Of a DNA stretch of 64,000 bases, positions 25,546 to 37,237 are shown one piece after another. Location: contig OY970336.1 of the NCBI GenBank assembly GCA_963717455.1, forward strand, positions 1,302,001 through 1,366,000, given 5' to 3'. The first letter of the stretch is position 1, and the number at the start of each line of letters is the position of its first letter. Under the pieces are notes generated by a model. That model did not search any database. It was not told where the DNA came from and saw only the letters and a program-made list of their open reading frames with translations. Origin of the DNA: Bog-473 sp963717455 (GTDB taxonomy: Bacteria > Actinomycetota > Acidimicrobiia > Acidimicrobiales > RAAP-2). The position numbers were made by a program, and so were the translations under genes.

Positions 25546-26808
25546 GTGCGCGTCGACCTCGCCTACGGCCGGCACGGAGCGTCGGTCGAGGTGCCCGACG
25601 GCGCCGAGGTGGTCGAGCCGCTGGAGCGGCCGGGCCTCGGAGACGAGGCGGCGGCCATCACCACGGCGCTCCGGTGCCCGCTGGCCGGGCCGCCGCTGCA
25701 AGAGCTGGTGCGGCGGGCCGAGCGGGTGGCCGTCGTCTTCCCCGATCTCACCCGCCCCATGCCCAACCGCACCGTGCTGCCGCCGCTCTTGGCCGAACTG
25801 GGGCGCTGCGGGGTGGCCGACGACCGCATCACGCTCCTGTGCGCGACGGGGACGCACCGGCAGGCCACGGCGGCCGAGATGCGCGAGCTCGTGGGAACGG
25901 ACATCGTGGCGCGCTACGTCATCGTGGACCACGATGCCACGCGCGATGCGCACGAGCGGGTCGGCGACGTGGACGGGGTGCCGGTGCTCCTGCAGCGTGA
26001 GTACGTGCAGGCCGACGTCCGCATCATCACCGGCTTCGTCGAGCCCCACTTCTTCGCCGGCTTCAGCGGGGGCCCCAAGGCGGTGTGCCCCGGGCTGGCC
26101 GCCACCGAGACGATCCTGGAGGCGCACCATCCCCGCCGCATCGCCGACGCGCGCGCCACCTTCGTCACGCGGGCCGGCAACCCGGTGCACGACTTCGTGC
26201 GGTCCGCCACCGCGCTGGCGCCGCCGCAGCTGTCGCTCGACGTTGCCATCAACCGGGCACGCCAGGTCACGGCGGTCTTCGCCGGCCCGCTGCGGGAGTC
26301 CCACGATGCCGCCTGCGCGCACGTCCAGTCGTCGGCCGTGCGCGAGGTCGGCGCGCCGTTCGACCTCGTCGTGTCGACCAACGGCGGGCACCCCCTCGAC
26401 CGCAACCTCTACCAGGCGGTCAAGGGCATGGCGGCCGCAGCGCGCATCGTGCGCGCCGGCGGCGTCATCGTCATGGCGGCGGCCTGCGAGGACGGAGTAC
26501 CCGCGGGAGGCGCGTTCGCCCGCCTGCTGGCGGGCGCCGAGTCCGCCGCCGACCTGGCCGGCGACGCCGGAGCCCCCGAGCTCGACCGCTGGCAGGCCCA
26601 GGTGCTCGGGCGCGTGCTCGCCCGGGCCGAGGTGCACCTGCACAGCGCGGGCCTCGACGACGGCGACATCGCGGGCGCGCTGCTCGTCCCCGCCCCCGAT
26701 CTCGACGGCGCGGTTGCGGCCGCGCTCGAGCGTCTCGGGCCGCGGGCGCGGGTGGCGGTGCTGCCCCAGGGCCCCCTCACCGTGGCGTCGGTCGGCCCTT
26801 CCGCTTGA
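25546..26808 (+). CDS. LarA-type nickel-dependent alpha-hydroxyacid racemase/epimerase homologue
   Basis: 420 residues. Family landmarks: FPDLTRPMPN, CATGTHRQAT, EPHFFAGFSGGPK. Aligned by hand to lactate racemase LarA (H108, H174, K184, H200), this protein has H104, H168, K178 and H194, with the K-to-H spacing of 16 and H-to-K spacing of 10 preserved. These residues hold the nickel-pincer cofactor and act as acid/base. Homologues outside lactate metabolism epimerise other 2-hydroxy acids, including aldonates, which would suit a sugar-acid operon. The cofactor genes larB, larC and larE are not in the window. Confidence 0.85.
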   Translation: MRVDLAYGRHGASVEVPDGAEVVEPLERPGLGDEAAAITTALRCPLAGPPLQELVRRAERVAVVFPDLTRPMPNRTVLPPLLAELGRCGVADDRITLLCATGTHRQATAAEMRELVGTDIVARYVIVDHDATRDAHERVGDVDGVPVLLQREYVQADVRIITGFVEPHFFAGFSGGPKAVCPGLAATETILEAHHPRRIADARATFVTRAGNPVHDFVRSATALAPPQLSLDVAINRARQVTAVFAGPLRESHDAACAHVQSSAVREVGAPFDLVVSTNGGHPLDRNLYQAVKGMAAAARIVRAGGVIVMAAACEDGVPAGGAFARLLAGAESAADLAGDAGAPELDRWQAQVLGRVLARAEVHLHSAGLDDGDIAGALLVPAPDLDGAVAAALERLGPRARVAVLPQGPLTVASVGPSA

Positions 26809-26843
26809 TCGCGCGCGGCCCTCGCTGACGCGCGTGTCAGGGA

Positions 26844-26849
26844 TAGAGT
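26844..26849 (+). promoter_or_regulatory. Candidate -10 element of the Liv-type transporter operon
   Basis: TAGAGT fits TANNNT and lies 9 nt before GTG 26859, a spacing that would give a leaderless or near-leaderless message. CTGACG at 26825-26830 is a possible -35 but only 13 nt away. TGACGCGCGTGTCA (26826-26839) is an imperfect inverted repeat that could bind a regulator. Confidence 0.35.
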
Positions 26850-26858
26850 GCCCGTGCA

Positions 26859-29065
<2,207 letters not shown>

Positions 29066-29071
29066 GCGGCG

Positions 29072-31100
29072 ATGCTCGCGTTCTCGGCCCCCGACTTCGT
29101 GCTCGTCCAGGGCGTCTTCTACGGCCTGGGCTACGGGCTGCTGGCCCTGGGCCTCGTGCTCGTCTACCGCACCAACCGCGTGCTCAACTTCGCGCAGGGC
29201 CAGATCGGCGTCATCGCGGCTGTGTTCCTCGTCAAGCTCACGGCGGACTTCCACTTCAACTACTGGTTCTCCCTGGTGCTCTCGGTCGGCCTGGCCGCCA
29301 TCGTGGGCGCCGGGTCGGAGCTGGTGCTGCGCCGGCTCTTCAACCGACCCCGCGTGCTCGTCATGGTGGCCACCATCGGGCTGAGCTACGTGCTGCTCGC
29401 GCTGACCGCCCTGCCCTTCATCAGGCCCTCCAACCTCTACAAGCCCGTGCCAGTGCCGTTCGACCTCTCGTTCTCGCTCGGCCCCTTCATCATCACGCCC
29501 ACCGAGGTGATGACGCTCATTGTGGCCCCGCTGGTCACGCTTGCCCTGGTGCTGGCCGTCCGTTTCACCTCGTGGGGGCTGGCCATGCGCGCCATGTCCG
29601 AGAATGCCGACTCGGCCCGCCTCTCGGGCGTGTGGATCCGCCGCACCTCGACGCTGACCTGGACCGTGGCGGGCGCGCTGTCGGCGTTCACGGCCATCCT
29701 CAACGCGCCGAACCAGACCAGCGCGCTGACGCAGGCCCTCTCGCCCGACCTGCTCCTCTACGCGCTCACCGCCGCGCTGATCGGGGCCATGGTCAACCTC
29801 ACGGTGGCCTTCGTCGCTGGCGTGGGCATGGGGGTCTTCCTCGAGCTGCTGGCCTGGAACGTCTCCTCGCCGGCGAAGCAGCAGCTTGTGGTCTTCATCG
29901 TGGTCATGGCCGTCCTGCTGGTGCGGGTTGGCGCGCTGCGAAAGGGGGTCCGGAGCGGGGACCGCAGCACGTGGCAGTTCGGCGCGGTGACCACCATGCG
30001 GGCCGTGGACCGTCTGCGCCGCCGGGTCTCGGCCACGGGGATCTGGCTGACCGTCGTGGTGGCGGTCCTGCTGCCCTTCGTCCTGTCCGTCGGCAACAAC
30101 GTCCTGTTCAGCCAGATCTGTATCTACGCCGTCGTGGCTCTCTCCCTCACCATGCTCACCGGCTGGGCGGGGCAGGTGTCGCTGGGGCAGTTCGGGCTGG
30201 TCGCCGTCGGCGCGCTCGTGGCGGTCCACCTCGGCACCTCGCTGCCCCTGCCCATCGTGATGCTCTACGGCGGCCTGGTCACCGCCCTGGTGGCCATCAT
30301 CGTCGGCCTGCCTGCGCTCCGGGTGCCGGGGCTCTTCCTCGCCGTGACCACGCTGGCCTTCGCCCTGTTCATGCAGACCGCCGTGCTGGCCACCCCCTGC
30401 TTCACCGTCCCCGGCATCGACAAGACGCTGTGCACCGGGCTGCCCGACCCCGCGTACACCGTGCTCAGCCGCCCCACGCTCTTCGGCCTCAGCCTGAGCT
30501 CGCAGCGGGCCTTCGCCTGGTTCTCGCTGGGCGTGCTCCTGCTGTCCATCTACATGGTGCGGACCTGGCGCGACAAGGGCGTGGCGCGCCGACTGGTTGC
30601 GGTACGCGACAACGAGTTGGGTGCGGCCGCCATGGGGATCCCCATCCTGCGCACCAAGCTGTTGGCCTTCGGGCTCTCGGGATTCATGGCGGGCTATGCA
30701 GGTGTGTGCTTCGCCTTCGCCACCCAGACAGCTGAACAACACCGACATCACGTTCGACCCGACGACGTCGTTCGTGATCATCTCCATGGTGGTCATCGGC
30801 GGCCTGGGCTCCATCCCGGGCGCCATCCTCGGCGCGCTGTACCTCGAAGGCCTGCCGGCCATGTTCGGCGCCAACCAGACGATCCAATTCATCACGAGCG
30901 GCCTGGGCCTGATCGCGTTCATCCTCTACCTGCCCGGCGGCCTGGCCGAGCTGCTGCACCGCTCCGGCGACCTGGTGGCCGTCGGGATCCGCTCCGCGCA
31001 GGAGCGGATGGCCTCGCGGCGGGCCGGGCCCCCGGTGGCGCCCTCGGGCAGCGTCCCCGACATGGCGCCTACGCTCGTCGCCGACGGAGCCGACCAGTGA
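29072..31100 (+). CDS. LivH-LivM fused branched-chain amino acid-type ABC permease, one frameshift
   Basis: About 675 residues when one extra base near 30729-30732 is removed (joins FAFATQ to QLNNTDITFDP). Residues 1-300 are LivH-like (VYRTNRVLNFAQGQIGVIAA, RAMSENADSARLSGV); residues ~330-640 are LivM-like (TGWAGQVSLGQFGLVAVGA, RDNELGAAAMGIPILRTKLL). Both permease halves on one chain would form the channel alone with the two ATPases. Starts 6 nt after the MFS-ATPase stop and overlaps livG by GTGA. The tail of ~45 residues is Pro/Arg-rich. Confidence 0.82.
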
Positions 31101-31970
31101 CGACCGAGGCCGCGCGGCAGACGGCGGCGGAGTCCACCCACCCCGCCCACCTGAGCGTGGCCGGCGTGCAGGTGCACTTCGGTGGAGTCCACGCGCTCGA
31201 CGGGGTCACGTTCGAAGCGGAGCCGGGCGCCATCGTCGGCCTGATCGGCGCCAACGGCTCGGGGAAGACGACGACGCTCGACGTGATCTCTGGGCTGGTG
31301 GCGCCGCAGTCCGGCACGGTGCGCCTGGACGGCACCGACCTCGCCGAGTACCTGCCCGAGGAGCGGCTCAACATCGGGATGGTCCGGTCCTTTCAGGACT
31401 GCCGCCTGTACCCGGAGCTCACCGTGCTCGACGTGCTGCTCCTGTGCGAGGACGCCCGGGCGGAGGTCGCGGTGCTGCCGACCACGCTCCGTCTCCCGTG
31501 GGCGCGGCGCGGCGGAGCGGCGCAAGCTCGAGGCGGTGGACCAGGTGGTCGCCGCCTTCGGGCTGGAGCGCTTCCGCCACCACCGCACGGCGGAGCTGTC
31601 AACCGGGACGCGCCGCGTGGTGGATCTCGCCTCTATCGTCCTGGCCCGGCCCCGGCTGCTGCTGCTCGACGAGCCGACGGCCGGCATCGCCCAGCGGGAG
31701 GCCGAGGCGTTCATCCCCCTCCTACGCCGCCTGCACCAGGTGGCCGACACGACGATCGTCCTGGTGGAGCACGACGTCCCGCTCGTCTTCGAACTGTGCT
31801 CCCAGGTCGTGGTCATGGAGCTGGGCCGGGTGGTGGCCGCCGGCACCCCCGACGTCATCCGCGCTGACCCGAAGGCGCTGGCCGCCTACCTTGGTGCGAG
31901 CGACGAGGCCCTGCTTGCATCGGGCCCGATCGGGGAGGGCGGCGGTTCAGGCCGCAGCGAAGGAGGGTGA
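31097..31970 (+). CDS. LivG-type ABC ATPase, one frameshift
   Basis: GTG 31097 overlaps the permease stop. The N-terminal part has LSVAGVQVHFGGVHALDGVT, Walker A GANGSGKTT and the Q-loop MVRSFQDCRLYPELT. After a one-base excess in the GC-rich stretch 31499-31515 the second frame continues ERRKLEAVDQVVAAFGLERF, LSTGTRRVVDLASIV (signature, degenerate from LSGGxxRR), Walker B LLLLDEPTAGI and VLVEHDVPLVFELC. About 290 residues in all. It is the second ATPase partner of the MFS-LivF fusion. LSTGT instead of LSGGQ is worth noting. Confidence 0.82.
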
Positions 31971-31972
31971 GG

Positions 31973-33529
31973 ATGGGAGCGAGCACGGAAGTCACTGCGC
32001 CTCGGGGGGCGTTCCACCACCCCCTGGCACCGTTGGGCCGGTCCTGGCGCCGGTTGCGCCGGCGCCCCCGGGCCATGCAGCTTCGCACCGCGGTGATCGT
32101 GATCGCCATCGTGGTCGGGCTGTTGGCTTGGCTCATCCTGGCGCCCTCGGGCACCCCGGGTGGTCCCGGCGCGGCCGGCGCGGCAGAGGTGGCGAGCTCG
32201 AGCACGGCGGCCGGCACGCCGGTCAGCCAGGCCAGCACGAGCACGCGCGGCGTGACGTCCTCGACCATCAACGTGGTGTTCCCCGTGGTCGCCGTCAACA
32301 GCGAGGCGGGGCGGTTCGGGTTCGCGCAGGACAAGGAGTACAACGAGCAGACGGCCGCCATCCACCTCTACGTGAACCAGGTCAACAACGGCGGCGGCAT
32401 CAACGGGCGCAAGATCAACCCGATCATCGTCAGCTTCGACCCGGCCAACAACGCCAACGAGCAGTCGCTCTGCGCGCAGTGGACGCAGGGCAGCCCGGCG
32501 GTGTTCGCGGTGATCGACGGGATCGGGACGTGGATCGGGGACAACCAGCTCTGCGTCACCCAACAGGGCCACACCCCGCTCATCAGCGCCTGGTCGACCA
32601 CGACCAACTGGACGCAGCTGGGCTCGCCCTACCTGTGGTGGACGGGACCCGACCAGGCGCCCGTGCTGGCCGCCACGGTGCAGTGGGGTCTGAGCTCGGG
32701 GCGCCTGTCCAAGAGCAAGAAGGTGGGCATCGTCGTGTCGGACCAGGCGGGTGACCAGGCCGCGCTGAACAGCTACCTGCTGCCGGACCTGAAGAAGGCG
32801 GGGATCACGCCACAGGTGGCCACGGTGGCCGGCAACCCCGACCAGTCGGCCTCCACCAACTCGGACGCGCAGCTCGCCGTCGAGCGCTTCAAGGCGGCGG
32901 GGGTGCAGTCCGTCTTCCCCCTCATCCCCGAGAACGCCTTCTTCCCCTACCTGTCCGCCGAGAACTCGCAGCAGTTCTTCCCGCAGCTGCTGCTGAGCGA
33001 CTACGAGTCGACCATCGAGGTGGCGCTGGGCCTCATCCCCGTCCCCTACGAGACGGCGCTGAACGGCCAGGAGGGCGTGACGACCGAGACGCTGGGCGGC
33101 TTCGACGACGCCCGGCCCGAGAGCCAGGGCGGCTACGACCCGGGAGTTCGCTCGTGCTTCTCGACGTGGCACTCGTACCACCCCAAGCCCATCGCGGGCA
33201 CGGAGAGCTACTACATCGAGGAGCAGGGCCCGATTCAGGCGTGGTGCGGGGCGATCCGGCTCTTCGCGACGGCGGCCAAGAACGCCGGCAAGGACCTGAA
33301 CCGGAAGACGTTCGTGGAGGCCATGTCCAAGATCACGAACTTCCCGGGCACGCTGTCACCGGTGTGGAGCTTCGGGCCGTCCAAGTTCTACGGGCCGACC
33401 CAGTACCAGGTCGTCAAGATCCACAACAACGTGCCGCCGTCGTCGCAGTGCAAGCTGAAGACCAATCACAAGCCGCAGGGCACCTGCTGGGTGACCGTGC
33501 AGCCGTTCAAGCCGCTGCCGGCGGGCTGA
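31973..33529 (+). CDS. Membrane-anchored Leu/Ile/Val-type substrate-binding protein
   Basis: 518 residues from ATG 31973, chosen because AAGGAGG lies 6 nt upstream; GTG 31967 would overlap that site. The N terminus is Arg-rich, followed by one membrane helix (about residues 36-57) and a Ser/Thr-rich linker. There is no lipobox cysteine, so it is held by a transmembrane anchor instead of lipid. The ligand domain has YVNQVNNGGGINGRKINPII, a hallmark of periplasmic-binding-fold type 1 proteins, and LISAWSTTTNW. It would deliver a small solute to the LivHM channel; several cysteines in the C-terminal lobe may form disulfides. Confidence 0.88.
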   Translation: MGASTEVTAPRGAFHHPLAPLGRSWRRLRRRPRAMQLRTAVIVIAIVVGLLAWLILAPSGTPGGPGAAGAAEVASSSTAAGTPVSQASTSTRGVTSSTINVVFPVVAVNSEAGRFGFAQDKEYNEQTAAIHLYVNQVNNGGGINGRKINPIIVSFDPANNANEQSLCAQWTQGSPAVFAVIDGIGTWIGDNQLCVTQQGHTPLISAWSTTTNWTQLGSPYLWWTGPDQAPVLAATVQWGLSSGRLSKSKKVGIVVSDQAGDQAALNSYLLPDLKKAGITPQVATVAGNPDQSASTNSDAQLAVERFKAAGVQSVFPLIPENAFFPYLSAENSQQFFPQLLLSDYESTIEVALGLIPVPYETALNGQEGVTTETLGGFDDARPESQGGYDPGVRSCFSTWHSYHPKPIAGTESYYIEEQGPIQAWCGAIRLFATAAKNAGKDLNRKTFVEAMSKITNFPGTLSPVWSFGPSKFYGPTQYQVVKIHNNVPPSSQCKLKTNHKPQGTCWVTVQPFKPLPAG

Positions 33530-33646
33530 AGGGCGCTGCGTCCCCGGGGAGGTCCCGGGCGCGATCCCTGACGCGGCATCGCGGTGCAAGACCGATCCGC
33601 GTCAGACGCTGCCGCTCCGCGTCACGCCCACGCGGCACCGTTCGGC

Positions 33647-33664
33647 CCTCGTGCTAGTACGAGG
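33647..33664. other. Short inverted repeat in the gap before the FtsX permease
   Basis: CCTCGT-GCTAGT-ACGAGG can form a 6-bp stem with a 6-nt loop. It lies 56 bp before the permease ATG, in a 191-bp gap that otherwise shows nothing I can name. It could be an operator or a weak terminator of the upstream operon; no T-tract follows. Confidence 0.25.
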
Positions 33665-33720
33665 TCGACGCACCTGCTGACCACATTGGCGGTCGAGCGA
33701 AAGTCGGGCAGGCTGGGGCG

Positions 33721-36288
33721 ATGGAGCAGGCTGCCTCCCCGTCCGCGCCCGGGGCGGACGGGTGGCGCGGGACCGGCGCCGGCGCGCAGGTCTCGACGGC
33801 CCTGCAGACCGTCTGGTACCGGTCGGCCGCCTGTTGGAGACGACAGCGAGCCAGCTACCTCGTGCTCGTCCTGCTCATCGGCCTGCTCGGCGGCGTCGCA
33901 CTGGGATCACTGGCGGCCGCCCGACGGACCGCCTCGTCGTTCTCCACCTTCTTGGCCGCAACGAATCCGTCGGATCTCATGATCGTGCCCGCCGGCGGAG
34001 GCCCGGGCGTCACCCAGCCGAACCAAGCGCAGCGACTGGTCGACACCGTACGCCGCTGGCCGCAGGTGAAGGGGGTCGAGGCCTACGAGGGGCTCCAGGC
34101 GGCGCTCGTCAAGGCGGGAAAGGTGGACGAGCGGAGCCTCAACAGCAACGTCGTCCTCGTGGGGAGCGTCGACGGTCTCCTCTTCAACCAGGACCGTTTC
34201 GCCATCACGAGCGGGCGGATGGCCGATCCCTCCCGCGCCGACGAGGTCATGGTCACGCAGAACGCCGCGGAGGCGCTGGGGCTGCACCTCGGTGAGGTGC
34301 TCCCTGTCGCGCTCACCCCGAACTCGGGGCCGGTCCGGCGCATCGCGCTCAAGATCGTCGGCATCGGGCTGCTGAACCGGGAGGTGGTGCAGGATCAGAT
34401 CGCCAAGTTCCCGACCTACATCGTGGCGACGCCCGCGCTCACTCGATCGGTGCACGACACCGGCAGCATCGTGTACCTGGGTGTGCAGCTGCGCAGAGGC
34501 GCGGCCGACGTCGCGGCGGTGGAGCGGCGCTGGAACTCGACCGAGCGCTACTTCACCGACTTCCAGGTCACCGGGCAGCTCGAGACGCAGGCCGACCAGT
34601 CGATACGGCCGGAGGCGCTCGCGCTCGGGGCGTTCGGCGCCATCGCGGCGCTCGCCGCCCTGCTCCTCGCCATCCAACTCGTCGCACGCCAGTTGAGCGC
34701 CCGCGAGCACGATCTGGACGTCATGCGGGCTGTGGGTGCGGACCCCGCGACCACGGGTCTCGACGGCCTCCCCGGCATCCTCGGATCAGTCCTGGTCGGA
34801 TCGGTCCTCGCGGTCGGGGTGGCAGCGGCCCTGTCGACCCTCTTCCCCATCGGGCCCGTGCGCCCCGTCTACCCCGACCGGGGTGTGAACGCGGACTGGA
34901 CCGTGCTCGGTGGCGGGTTCGCCGCCATGGTCGTCGTCATCGGGGCGGCCGCCGTGCTCATGGCGTTCCTCGGGGCGCCGCACCGCGCCCAACGGCGTGC
35001 TCGCTCCCGCGCCTACCGCTCGACCACGGTGCGCCTCGTGACCCGGAGCGGCCTACCACCCTCGGCCGTGGCTGGCGCCGCCCTCTCGGTCGACCCGCGG
35101 AACGGACGGGCATCCGGTCACTTTCGTTGGGCCGTCCTTTCAGCCGTGATCGCCATGATCGTCGTGACCACGACGTTGACCTTCGGTTCGAGCCTGCACG
35201 CGCTGGTGTCCCAGCCGGCCCTCTACGGATGGAATTGGGACTATGCGGTGCAGAGCTCCGACGGGTACGGGCCCGTCCCGAACGCAGCGTTGGCGACCCT
35301 CCGGCACGACCCCGAGGTCACGTCGACGTCCGGCGTCTGGTTCGCCACCATGCAGCTCGACGGGGTCGAAGTCCCGACCCTGCTGTCCAACCCCGGCTCC
35401 CCTGTCGGCCCGCCCATCATCTCGGGTCAGGCCCTGGCGACATCGCGCCAGATCGTCCTTGGTGCGGCGACGATGGCGCAGCTCCACAAGCGGATTGGAG
35501 ACACCGTCGATCTCCGCTACGTCCCCGGCTACCCGCGCCGTCCCATCCGGCTCACCATCGTCGGCGTCGCCACCATGCCGGCCATCGGGATCGCCGAGGG
35601 GCTCCACACGTCCATGGGAGTCGGTGCGGCGGTCCCGGCCGACGCCGGCCCGGTGACCGAGAACCTGGGCCCGCAGGGTTACAGCGCGTCCTGCAACGGA
35701 CCCAACATGGTCTTCGTGCGGGTCCGGGGAGGCCAGGGCTCGCCGCAGGGCCGCGCCGCGGCGCAGCGGCTCGCCGGCGCCGCCAACCGGATCCTGGCTC
35801 GGCAGGCACCCGACTCGGTCTGCGGGGGGAACGTCGCCACCGTCATCGGTATCCAGCGCCCCGCCCAGATCGTCAATTATCGGTCCATGGGCACGACCCC
35901 GGTCCTGCTCGCCGGTGGCCTCGCGCTGGCGGCGGTCGTCGCGCTCGGACTGGCTCTCGCGGCCTCGGTGCGGCGGTGCCGCCGCGAGCTCGCGCAGCTC
36001 AAGGTGTTGGGCTTCGTCCAGCGCCAGCTGTCGGCCGCCGTCGCGTGGCACGCCTCCATCGCGGTCACGATCGGGATCGGGGTCGGCATCCCGCTCGGCA
36101 TCGTGTTCGGTCGTTGGTTGTGGACGCTCTTCGCGGACGAGATCGGCGCCGTGCCGGCCCCGGCGGTGCCGGTGCCGGCACTGCTCCTCGCGGCGATCAT
36201 CGCCCTCGTGCTGGCGAACGCGGCGGCTGTGGTCCCTGGCCGCCGGGCTGCCCGGACGGCCACGGCGCACGCCTTGCACGAGGAATAG
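33721..36288 (+). CDS. FtsX/MacB-like ABC permease, two-repeat form
   Basis: 855 residues. A membrane helix at ~43-63 (LVLVLLIGLLGGVALGSLAAARRT), a large extracytoplasmic domain to ~295, three helices with REHDLDVMRAVGADP (FtsX cytoplasmic loop), a second extracytoplasmic domain ~500-710, and a second FtsX block with RRCRRELAQLKVLGFVQRQL. This is the duplicated FtsX architecture of actinobacterial lipoprotein or peptide export permeases. The partner LolD-like ATPase is not adjacent, which is unusual. ATG 33721 lacks a strong ribosome site. Confidence 0.87.
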   Translation: MEQAASPSAPGADGWRGTGAGAQVSTALQTVWYRSAACWRRQRASYLVLVLLIGLLGGVALGSLAAARRTASSFSTFLAATNPSDLMIVPAGGGPGVTQPNQAQRLVDTVRRWPQVKGVEAYEGLQAALVKAGKVDERSLNSNVVLVGSVDGLLFNQDRFAITSGRMADPSRADEVMVTQNAAEALGLHLGEVLPVALTPNSGPVRRIALKIVGIGLLNREVVQDQIAKFPTYIVATPALTRSVHDTGSIVYLGVQLRRGAADVAAVERRWNSTERYFTDFQVTGQLETQADQSIRPEALALGAFGAIAALAALLLAIQLVARQLSAREHDLDVMRAVGADPATTGLDGLPGILGSVLVGSVLAVGVAAALSTLFPIGPVRPVYPDRGVNADWTVLGGGFAAMVVVIGAAAVLMAFLGAPHRAQRRARSRAYRSTTVRLVTRSGLPPSAVAGAALSVDPRNGRASGHFRWAVLSAVIAMIVVTTTLTFGSSLHALVSQPALYGWNWDYAVQSSDGYGPVPNAALATLRHDPEVTSTSGVWFATMQLDGVEVPTLLSNPGSPVGPPIISGQALATSRQIVLGAATMAQLHKRIGDTVDLRYVPGYPRRPIRLTIVGVATMPAIGIAEGLHTSMGVGAAVPADAGPVTENLGPQGYSASCNGPNMVFVRVRGGQGSPQGRAAAQRLAGAANRILARQAPDSVCGGNVATVIGIQRPAQIVNYRSMGTTPVLLAGGLALAAVVALGLALAASVRRCRRELAQLKVLGFVQRQLSAAVAWHASIAVTIGIGVGIPLGIVFGRWLWTLFADEIGAVPAPAVPVPALLLAAIIALVLANAAAVVPGRRAARTATAHALHEE

Positions 36289-36321
36289 GGGTCAACCGAA
36301 CGGCAGGTCCCCCGGCGCGGC

Positions 36322-37155
36322 TCAGGCGATGTTGGTCGCCGTCGGCGGCCGGCCCTGCACCATGTCGTCACAGCGGACCCGGATCGCCTCGGTCAGCTCG
36401 GGGTGGGTGAGGATGTAGAAGGTGTTCGTCTTGACGGCGTCGATGACGCGGTCGGCCACGGCGGCCGGGGGGATCCCGCCGTCGACCATTCCCTGAATGA
36501 CGGCGCGCAGTTCCTCGGCGCCCTCGACCTCGCGTTCGGGCGCCCACGCCGGGCGGTTCCGGTCGGACTCGGCGATGCGCGTCTGGACGAAGCCGGGGCA
36601 CAGGACCGATACGCCAACCGGCGAGCCCGCCACCTGCAGGTCCTTGTAGAGCACCTCGGACATGGCCACGACCGCGAACTTGGTCGCGTGGTAGGGGCCG
36701 AGGAAAGCGGTCGTGGTCAGCCCGGCGATCGAGGCCGTGCTGACCACGTGCCCCTCGCCCTGCTCTATCAGCAGCGGCACGAACGTCGAGATGCCGTGGA
36801 TCACGCCCCACTGGTTGACGCCGATGATCCAGCGCCAGTCCTCCTCGGAGAACTCCCAGATGGGCCCGCCGGTCCCGATGCCGGCGTTGTTGTGGACGAG
36901 GTGCACGGCCCCGAAGTGCTCGAGGGCCCGGTCGCGCAGCTCGCGCACCGAGGCGGCGTCGGACACGTCGGTCACCACGCCGATCGCCTCGGCGCCCTGC
37001 CCGGTGAGCTCGCCCTCGGCCTCCTTGAGCGGGCCCTCCTCGATGTCGGCGATGACGATCTTCATCCCCTCGGCCGCCGCCTTCTCGGCCACGGCCCGTC
37101 CGATGCCGCTCGCCCCGCCCGTGATCACGGCCACCTTCCCCTGCAGGTCCTCCAT
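36322..37155 (-). CDS. Short-chain dehydrogenase/reductase (classical SDR)
   Basis: 277 residues. ITGGASGIGRAVAEKA is the cofactor loop, ADIEEGPLKEAEGE with Asp after beta-2 favours NAD, then HNNAGIG, STASIAG and the YHATK active site. The C-terminal part (WAPEREVEGAEELRAVIQGM) belongs to the group often labelled 'SDR family NAD(P)-dependent oxidoreductase' in mycobacteria and other actinobacteria that degrade lipids or steroids. GGGAGGATCC precedes the ATG. Substrate unknown. Confidence 0.92.
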   Translation of the reverse strand: MEDLQGKVAVITGGASGIGRAVAEKAAAEGMKIVIADIEEGPLKEAEGELTGQGAEAIGVVTDVSDAASVRELRDRALEHFGAVHLVHNNAGIGTGGPIWEFSEEDWRWIIGVNQWGVIHGISTFVPLLIEQGEGHVVSTASIAGLTTTAFLGPYHATKFAVVAMSEVLYKDLQVAGSPVGVSVLCPGFVQTRIAESDRNRPAWAPEREVEGAEELRAVIQGMVDGGIPPAAVADRVIDAVKTNTFYILTHPELTEAIRVRCDDMVQGRPPTATNIA

Positions 37156-37237
37156 GGGATCCTCCCTTCCGTCGGGATGCGATCGCAGTCAAGCACGGCG
37201 GCGCGCAGCCGGCCAGCGCCGCCCGGGAACGGGGCTC

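Noticed and set aside
29072..31867. A single 931-residue LivH-LivM-LivG fusion read from one frame
   Set aside because: The frame passes through ~120 residues of Arg/His-rich nonsense between LivM and LivG; the real LivM end and the LivG start (GTGA) lie at 31097-31100. It is an effect of the indel near 30730.
33541..33550. TCCCCGGGGA as a terminator of the Liv operon
   Set aside because: A loopless 10-bp palindrome with no T-tract; common by chance at this GC content.
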